Assembly (NCBI GenBank): GCA_046297395.1
Contig: JBKCNM010000020.1
Location: 1-25,068, forward strand
Origin: JBEICQ01 sp046297395
Lineage (GTDB): Bacteria; Bacteroidota; Bacteroidia; UBA4408
DNA: 25,068 nt
Direction of reading: 5' to 3'
Position numbers and translations under genes: made by a program
Notes under the pieces: generated by a model
What the model was told of the DNA's origin: nothing
Seen by the model: the letters and a program-made list of their open reading frames with translations, nothing else
Database searches by the model: none
Part shown: positions 24,897 to 25,068 of the stretch, one piece after another
Numbering within the stretch: the first letter of the stretch is position 1
Layout of the letters: each line of letters opens with the position of its first letter

Positions 24897-25068
24897 ATGA
24901 TTCGTACATTTTTATCATCGCTCACAAAAAGCGAGCGCTACGAGCGCATTGGCTACGCTGCCCTGCTTGTTGCGCTTCTACTTGCTTTTGGTTTACGCTA
25001 CCTGCTTGCCCTTCAAACATCTCCCCCTGTTGTGCTTGAGGAATCGCTTTCTCCTGATTATAATATAG
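24897..25068 (+). CDS. N-terminus of a membrane-anchored protein, cut by the window end
   Basis: The frame is open from the ATG at 24897 to base 25068 (57 codons) without a stop; an in-frame TAA at 24879 fixes this as the first possible start. The peptide begins MIRTFLSSLTKSERYERIG, followed by one hydrophobic segment (about residues 20-40, AALLVALLLAF) and a proline-containing polar stretch. A short LTKSER opening before a single transmembrane helix is also seen in Bacteroidota helix-hairpin-helix (ComEA-like) proteins, but no such domain is visible yet, so the product is left unassigned. It lies 20 bases after the NamZ-like gene and is probably co-transcribed. Confidence 0.7.
   Translation, partial: MIRTFLSSLTKSERYERIGYAALLVALLLAFGLRYLLALQTSPPVVLEESLSPDYNI

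Noticed and set aside
1..25068. Search for mobile elements, toxin-antitoxin, CRISPR or phage-defence genes
   Set aside because: No transposase, integrase, repeat-spacer array, REase, reverse transcriptase or toxin motif was seen; the metallo-hydrolase and PLD protein are explained better by lactonase-like and secreted roles than by defence.

Overview
The window looks like a chromosome segment of a member of the phylum Bacteroidota, probably an environmental or uncultured lineage. Three large secreted proteins end in type IX secretion (T9SS) type A C-terminal sorting domains. Several gene starts are preceded by the Bacteroidota -7 promoter element TAnnTTTG, and Shine-Dalgarno sequences are mostly absent. 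Moderate-to-low G+C and short intergenic gaps fit the same assignment. No rRNA, tRNA, CRISPR array, transposase or integrase was seen.

Layout. (1) Positions 1-5572 hold two T9SS cargo genes on the + strand: the 3' part of a large beta-helix adhesin-like protein (5' end outside the window) and a secreted OB-fold/FN3/phospholipase-D-like protein. (2) 5742-7302 is a tight pair, a TrmN6-type tRNA adenine methyltransferase and an AHL-lactonase-like metallo-hydrolase. (3) 7303-9431 on the - strand is an ATGA-coupled pair, a PaaG-type isomerase followed by adenylosuccinate lyase (purB). (4) 9517-11734 on the + strand carries a class I CPD photolyase and a stand-alone cyanophycinase. (5) 11816-19938 on the + strand is the most coherent block: a TPR lipoprotein overlapping a protein with the domain order of the T9SS component PorE, then a GT11 fucosyltransferase-like gene, a GT2 glycosyltransferase broken by one in-frame stop, a SAM methyltransferase, and a T9SS-secreted M1-type peptidase whose HExxH is HDxxH. 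(6) 20069-23615 on the - strand has a GT4 glycosyltransferase, a 446-base non-coding gap with strong inverted repeats, a secreted GH25 muramidase and an RluA/RluD-family pseudouridine synthase. (7) 23677 to the end carries a DUF1343/NamZ-type exo-muramidase and the start of a membrane-anchored protein cut by the window edge.

How the genes may work together. Two themes recur: export and anchoring of surface proteins by T9SS (three cargos plus the PorE-like/TPR pair), and glycan synthesis or peptidoglycan turnover (GT11, GT2, GT4, methyltransferase, GH25, NamZ). That the glycan genes decorate cargo or make the surface polysaccharide that anchors it is inference from adjacency. The remainder (purB, trmN, rluD, phr) is ordinary housekeeping. 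I found no clear defence system or mobile element. The best leads are the PorE-like/TPR pair, the altered M1 active site, the nonsense-interrupted GT2, and the repeat array with a composition break at the left edge.
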